Source of the DNA: Chitinophaga silvisoli
GTDB taxonomy: Bacteria; Bacteroidota; Bacteroidia; Chitinophagales; Chitinophagaceae
DNA: 64,000 nucleotides
NCBI RefSeq assembly: GCF_003412465.1
Contig: NZ_QTJV01000010.1
Location: 124,001 to 188,000 of the forward strand
Direction: 5' to 3'
Shown here: positions 60,645-64,000 of the stretch, one piece after another
Layout of the letters: each line of letters starts with the position of its first letter
Numbering within the stretch: the stretch's first letter is position 1
Notes under the pieces: model-generated
Told to the model about the DNA's origin: nothing
The model's database searches: none
Seen by the model: only the letters and a program-made list of their open reading frames with translations
Translations under genes and position numbers: made by a program

Positions 60645-61391
60645 TTATTTCTTTTGCCTGGGGAGGGTAAAGTTCGTTTGTATGGGTATTTTAAAGAAGA
60701 TTGGAACCGTCCAGCTTTGATCCACCAGTTCCCCCTCTTGCAGACACGGTTTCCATCGCGGCATTTTATTCACTAACCTGATCGCTTCTTTTTCTAATGC
60801 AGGATACATTCCAGGTTTGATGATAGCCGGATGAATGATCATTCCCCGGGTATCAACTGTGAATTGAACAAAGACCCTGCCCGCAGGGTTTACCGTCTCA
60901 TTGTCCAAAGCATAACGACTGTTTCTTTTAAGAAACTGTGCCATCGCTTCACTGCCTCCGGGATACTCCGCTGTAGGTTCTACAGGCAGCATACATGCCA
61001 CATCCCCGGAAATATCCGCTGCACTGACAGGTGCTGATAAACTAAAATTAACAGGCAGATAAAAATCAACAGCCACCACCTTTTTAAATCGCCTGGCCGG
61101 TATCCACTTCGGCATTTTCCTCACTACCCGCAAAGCTTCTTTTTCCAGTAAATACTGATGTCTATATCCGCTGATCACCACTGGTTTTGTCACATTCCCC
61201 TGTACGTCTATTGTAAATTTCACCACAACATAGCCTTCTTCTTTTTTTGCTATAGCGGCTTTAGGATACAGTACATTTTTTAGTAAAAATTGTCTCAGCG
61301 CGGGCTCTCCACCAGGGAATTCCGGCCTGGGCGCTTCTTCCAGTAAGGGACCCTGAAAGGATAATAATGTAATCAGTAAAAAAGTCAGCAT
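60645..61391 (-). CDS. Periplasmic protein with two TonB_C domains (copy 2)
   Basis: 248 aa, a paralog of its downstream neighbour. The N-terminus MLTFLLITLLSFQGPLL is a signal peptide; two TonB_C-like repeats follow (about 22-125, PEFPGGEPALRQFLLKNVLY and GYVVVKFTIDVQGN; about 135-240, AEYPGGSEAMAQFLKRNSRY and GRVFVQFTVDTRG). No membrane anchor or Pro-rich region. The start codon directly follows the stop of the M56 gene, so translation is coupled. Confidence 0.88.
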   Translation of the reverse strand: MLTFLLITLLSFQGPLLEEAPRPEFPGGEPALRQFLLKNVLYPKAAIAKKEEGYVVVKFTIDVQGNVTKPVVISGYRHQYLLEKEALRVVRKMPKWIPARRFKKVVAVDFYLPVNFSLSAPVSAADISGDVACMLPVEPTAEYPGGSEAMAQFLKRNSRYALDNETVNPAGRVFVQFTVDTRGMIIHPAIIKPGMYPALEKEAIRLVNKMPRWKPCLQEGELVDQSWTVPIFFKIPIQTNFTLPRQKK

Positions 61392-62570
61392 TTAAATCTC
61401 CAATTGGTACCTGATAGGCAGGTTAAACATCACGTTTACTTTCTTCCCGCCCTGCGATCCTGCGTCCCATTTGGGCATTGTCTTCACTACTCTAATACTC
61501 TCCTCCTCCAATCCGTGTCCCAGCTTATTACCAACCGTCTTCACATCCCGTATACCGCCATCTGCTCCAACTATGAACTGCACAAACACGGTTCCTCCTA
61601 CACCATCACGCTGCGCATCCTTCGGATAATGAATGTTTTGCGACAGGTATTTCACTAAGGCCTCTTCTCCGCCTACATACATCGGGGGCTTCTCTACAAA
61701 TGTAAAGACCTCATCCATGGCAGCAGGATTTGTCACTGCCATGGTAGGCCGCTGACTCCCCATCATCAGCAATAGAACAATAGCTATAGGGATAATGAAA
61801 GTCTTCTTTATAAATGTGTAATGCGTTTTCCTGGCCAGGAGCATCGTAATCCTTCTCTTCACCGGCGATTGCCCGAAGGTGCTTACACCTGCGATGGACT
61901 GTGTCTGCAATGTCATCTGCAATAATACCTTTGCATAATCTGCCTGCCTGTCCGATGCAGCTGCTTTATCTGCAATGAACTCATGCACCATGGCCAGTTC
62001 CCTCTTCATCAAATAAAAGAAAGGATTCAGCCAGCATGCAGCACACAGTATCTCCATCCAGAGTTTATCCATGGTATGATAGCCCTGCACATGCGCCAGC
62101 TCATGCCGCAATACTGTTTCATCAGGTGTGTTATTAAAGAAGATCTTACTGAAGAAGGAAAAAGGGGATACTACCTCTTGATGCCGGATGATGGTAAATC
62201 CTGCATCTTCCTGCACCTCGCCCTGTGCAGCTAATAATTTCAGTTTCCGCCAGCTCAGTACCATACGCACCCAGAGCACTAAAACCACTCCTATATATAA
62301 GGTATATAATAAAGGAATTACATCGAAAGGAGCTCCCGCCTGCGCAGTGGAAGAACCGGCGTAGGCCCTGACCTCCAGCATCTTCATGACCATTCCCTGT
62401 TGTACAAAGGGAAACTGTATCAGTGGCAATACCAAGGAGCATACAGGTGCCAGCAACAGGAAGACCCTGTTCCATAAATGCATTGTACTGTTTTTCAGTG
62501 CCAATGCATAATAGCCATACAACACGCCTGAGCAGATCAATACCTTAACGATATACGGAAGCAGCATCAT
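61392..62570 (-). CDS. BlaR1-like M56 metallopeptidase fused to a TonB_C domain
   Basis: 392 aa integral membrane protein. Membrane helices lie at about 1-25, 34-56, 83-104 and 256-271. The M56 zinc site is HELAH (156-160) with Glu197 in VHEFIADKAA as the third ligand, a gluzincin facing the cytoplasm as in BlaR1/MecR1. Instead of a penicillin-binding sensor, the periplasmic C-terminus (about 293-392) is a TonB_C domain (YVGGEEALVKYLSQNIHYP, GTVFVQFIVGADG). The start overlaps the blaI stop by 4 bases (ATGA). It probably cleaves the partner repressor on an envelope signal (inference). Confidence 0.92.
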   Translation of the reverse strand: MMLLPYIVKVLICSGVLYGYYALALKNSTMHLWNRVFLLLAPVCSLVLPLIQFPFVQQGMVMKMLEVRAYAGSSTAQAGAPFDVIPLLYTLYIGVVLVLWVRMVLSWRKLKLLAAQGEVQEDAGFTIIRHQEVVSPFSFFSKIFFNNTPDETVLRHELAHVQGYHTMDKLWMEILCAACWLNPFFYLMKRELAMVHEFIADKAAASDRQADYAKVLLQMTLQTQSIAGVSTFGQSPVKRRITMLLARKTHYTFIKKTFIIPIAIVLLLMMGSQRPTMAVTNPAAMDEVFTFVEKPPMYVGGEEALVKYLSQNIHYPKDAQRDGVGGTVFVQFIVGADGGIRDVKTVGNKLGHGLEEESIRVVKTMPKWDAGSQGGKKVNVMFNLPIRYQLEI

Positions 62571-62941
62571 TTGTTTTCAGCTTTTTTGATTTGTTCCAGC
62601 AGAGACTCCAGTTCTAAGATGCTGAGATCATTTTTTTTCACAAAAAAAGACACCATATTTTTAAAAGAACCTGCAAAATAGCCTTTGGCTACCTGCTGGA
62701 GCGTATTCTGACTATACTCTTCCTTGGTGATTAATGGAAAGTACTGATGAGATTTCCCATAAGCCTTAAAATCTACAAAGCCTTTATCAATCAGGATTTT
62801 CACCAGGGTGCTGATAGTATTATAATGCGGTTTTGGCTCCGGAAGGGTTTCAATAATGTCTTTTACAAAGGCTGGTCCTATCTGCCACAGGGCCTGCATA
62901 ATCTGCTCTTCTGCTTTCGTCAATGTTTTTATCCCCGACAT
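62567..62941 (-). CDS. BlaI/MecI family transcriptional repressor
   Basis: 124 aa winged-helix repressor. The family pattern is LTKAEEQIMQALWQIGPAFVKDI, then TISTLVKILIDKGFVDFKAYG with the recognition helix in NTISTLV, and HQYFPLITKEEYSQ; the C-terminal dimerisation helices follow (about 75-120). It heads the operon and should repress it until cleaved by the M56 peptidase next to it. A dyad ACTAA-N4-TTAGT at 62963-62976, 22 bases before its start codon, is a candidate operator. Confidence 0.93.
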   Translation of the reverse strand: MSGIKTLTKAEEQIMQALWQIGPAFVKDIIETLPEPKPHYNTISTLVKILIDKGFVDFKAYGKSHQYFPLITKEEYSQNTLQQVAKGYFAGSFKNMVSFFVKKNDLSILELESLLEQIKKAENK

Positions 62942-62962
62942 GTCTCTTAATTTATAATGTAA

Positions 62963-62976
62963 ACTAACAAATTAGT
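62963..62976 (-). promoter_or_regulatory. Candidate BlaI operator
   Basis: Inverted repeat ACTAA-CAAA-TTAGT in the short region between blaI and the divergent ATPase gene. Read on the minus strand, TTGTTAG occurs twice in a row nearby. The position just upstream of the repressor gene fits self-control; it may also touch the divergent ATPase gene. Confidence 0.4.
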
Positions 62977-63036
62977 TCTAACAATCTAGCATGGATTTAG
63001 CTATTTTTGTTATACTAAACCCATTTTCAAAAGTAC

Positions 63037-63732
63037 ATGAGCGCAGAACAACCGATTATACAGTTATCAAACGTTAATATTTACCAGGGGAATTCCCTGA
63101 TCCTGTCAGATGTAAATATTACGGTGAACAGGGGTGAATTTGTATACCTGATAGGAAAGACGGGGACAGGGAAGTCCAGCCTGCTGAAAACCCTGTACGG
63201 GGATCTGGCGCTGAAAGAGGGAGCTGGTCAGGTAGTAGGATTTGACCTGAAAAAGATGGACTGGAAAAAGGTACCTTACCTGCGTCGTAACCTGGGGGTG
63301 GTATTCCAGGATTTCCAGCTGCTGACAGACAGGAATGTGCATGACAACCTGAAATTTGTGTTGCGTGCTATTGGCTGGGAAGACAATAAGAAGATGGAAG
63401 AAAAGATTAATGATGTGCTGGAAAAGGTGGGTTTGACCACCAAAGGGTTCAAAATGCCCTATGAACTGAGTGGAGGGGAGCAGCAACGTGTGGATATTGC
63501 CCGTGCCATGCTGAACTCGCCTAAGCTGATTCTGGCAGATGAGCCTACCGGGAACCTGGATCCTGAGACTTCCGACGGCATTATGCAACTTTTATTCCGC
63601 ATCAGCAGGGAAGAAGGGGCAGCAGTAGTAATGGCTACGCATGACTATATATTATTACAGAAATTTCCGTCAAGAGTGCTGAGAACCGAGAATGGACGGG
63701 TATCAGACCATGCCACCGTCAACTTTGTATAA
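63037..63732 (+). CDS. ftsE: FtsE-like ABC transporter ATP-binding protein
   Basis: 231 aa cytoplasmic ATPase. Walker A GKTGTGKSSLLKTL, Q-loop VFQDFQLLTDRNVHDNL, signature LSGGEQQRVDIARAML, Walker B LILADEPTGNLDPET and H-loop ATHDY. The closest pattern is FtsE (the QLL-R-V-DN stretch and A-MATHDY-LL ending), the partner of FtsX in activating cell-wall hydrolases at division. No ftsX gene is visible next to it: rpsO follows. The LolD/MacB group is the alternative. A TATTTTTG word at 63002-63009 may be its -7 element. Confidence 0.88.
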   Translation: MSAEQPIIQLSNVNIYQGNSLILSDVNITVNRGEFVYLIGKTGTGKSSLLKTLYGDLALKEGAGQVVGFDLKKMDWKKVPYLRRNLGVVFQDFQLLTDRNVHDNLKFVLRAIGWEDNKKMEEKINDVLEKVGLTTKGFKMPYELSGGEQQRVDIARAMLNSPKLILADEPTGNLDPETSDGIMQLLFRISREEGAAVVMATHDYILLQKFPSRVLRTENGRVSDHATVNFV

Positions 63733-63838
63733 ACCAAACAGCTTACAATCCGGGTGCAGGAATTCCAGGCCGGAAGGGCAACGATGCTCGTCCGGTGGGA
63801 ATATTTTTCCTTATTATGGTTAATTAATAATTTTATTT

Positions 63839-63846
63839 TACCTTTG
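63839..63846 (+). promoter_or_regulatory. -7 promoter word before rpsO
   Basis: TACCTTTG, matching TAnnTTTG, 52 bases before the rpsO start. No clear TTTG at the proper distance, which is AT-rich. Confidence 0.6.
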
Positions 63847-63898
63847 CCCCGGAAAAATAGCGACTAATAACCTTTATCATTTTATTATTTATTACAAG

Positions 63899-64000
63899 AT
63901 GTCTTACTTAACTGTTGAAAAGAAAGCCAATATTTTTAAAGAATTTGGTGGAAGCGAGAAAAATACCGGCTCTGTAGAAGCACAAGTTGCACTGCTGACT
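63899..64000 (+). CDS. rpsO: 30S ribosomal protein S15 (3' end outside window)
   Basis: The first 34 codons from the ATG at 63899: MSYLTVEKKANIFKEFGG, then SEKNTGSVEAQVALLT, the conserved S15 N-terminus (F-G-x-N-x-x-D/N-T-G-S-x-E-x-Q-V-A-L-L-T). It is cut by the right window edge. S15 binds the central domain of 16S rRNA; in many bacteria it represses its own translation through its leader, and a leader of about 45 bases is present here. Confidence 0.95.
   Translation, partial: MSYLTVEKKANIFKEFGGSEKNTGSVEAQVALLT

Overview
The window comes from a chromosome of a Bacteroidota bacterium, most likely a Chitinophagaceae member such as Chitinophaga (inference). The evidence is two SusC/SusD pairs with FecR anti-sigma factors, promoters with the Bacteroidota -7 word TAnnTTTG and an upstream TTTG about 19-20 bases away, an arginine pathway with the N-succinylornithine type of carbamoyltransferase, and weak Shine-Dalgarno sites. 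There are no insertion sequences, phage genes, CRISPR arrays or rRNA genes. Gene order looks like stable chromosomal backbone with several nutrient-scavenging loci. 

Layout. 1-6.0 kb: end of a FecR gene, then SusC and SusD. 6.0-13.7 kb: an amino-sugar and glycoprotein locus. On the minus strand it has a FucP-type sugar permease, a ROK sugar kinase, a Tat-exported glycosylasparaginase and CutC. A second permease is divergent, and a Tat-exported GH109 (alpha-N-acetylgalactosaminidase type) enzyme converges on it. 13.7-23.4 kb: a gene-free stretch with a possible gene relic and a structured leader carrying an Arg-rich 21-codon ORF, then the eight-gene arginine operon GNAT-argG-argC-argD-argF'-argB-argE'-argH. 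23.4-27.1 kb: an unknown membrane protein and a TonB receptor under a TPP riboswitch, so probably a thiamin receptor. 27.2-32.5 kb: SSB with a very acidic tail, initiator tRNA, era, der, a small Ala/Pro/Thr-rich lipoprotein and an S41 protease. 32.7-35.0 kb: MurNAc-type kinase, murQ and an unknown gene. 35.2-38.7 kb: succinate dehydrogenase sdhCAB. 38.9-42.4 kb: a Gfo/Idh/MocA protein and oligopeptidase B. 42.4-50.1 kb: an ECF sigma, FecR, SusC, SusD and TlpA-like thioredoxin operon. 50.3-51.8 kb: carbonic anhydrase and glutamate racemase. 52.0-59.7 kb: an ABC-F ATPase, a single-domain response regulator, an unknown coiled-coil protein, a DEDD exonuclease with holA, ribF and purM. 59.8-62.9 kb: a BlaI / M56 peptidase / double TonB_C operon. 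63.0-64.0 kb: an FtsE-like ATPase and the start of rpsO. 

The signals most worth following are these: the candidate arginine leader peptide; Ser90 in the ArgF' enzyme, which predicts a succinylated pathway and makes the operon's GNAT protein a candidate first enzyme; the TPP-riboswitch receptor; the glycosylasparagine catabolic set; the BlaI/M56/TonB_C cluster; and an ABC-F protein in which both halves of one composite ATP site have decayed together.
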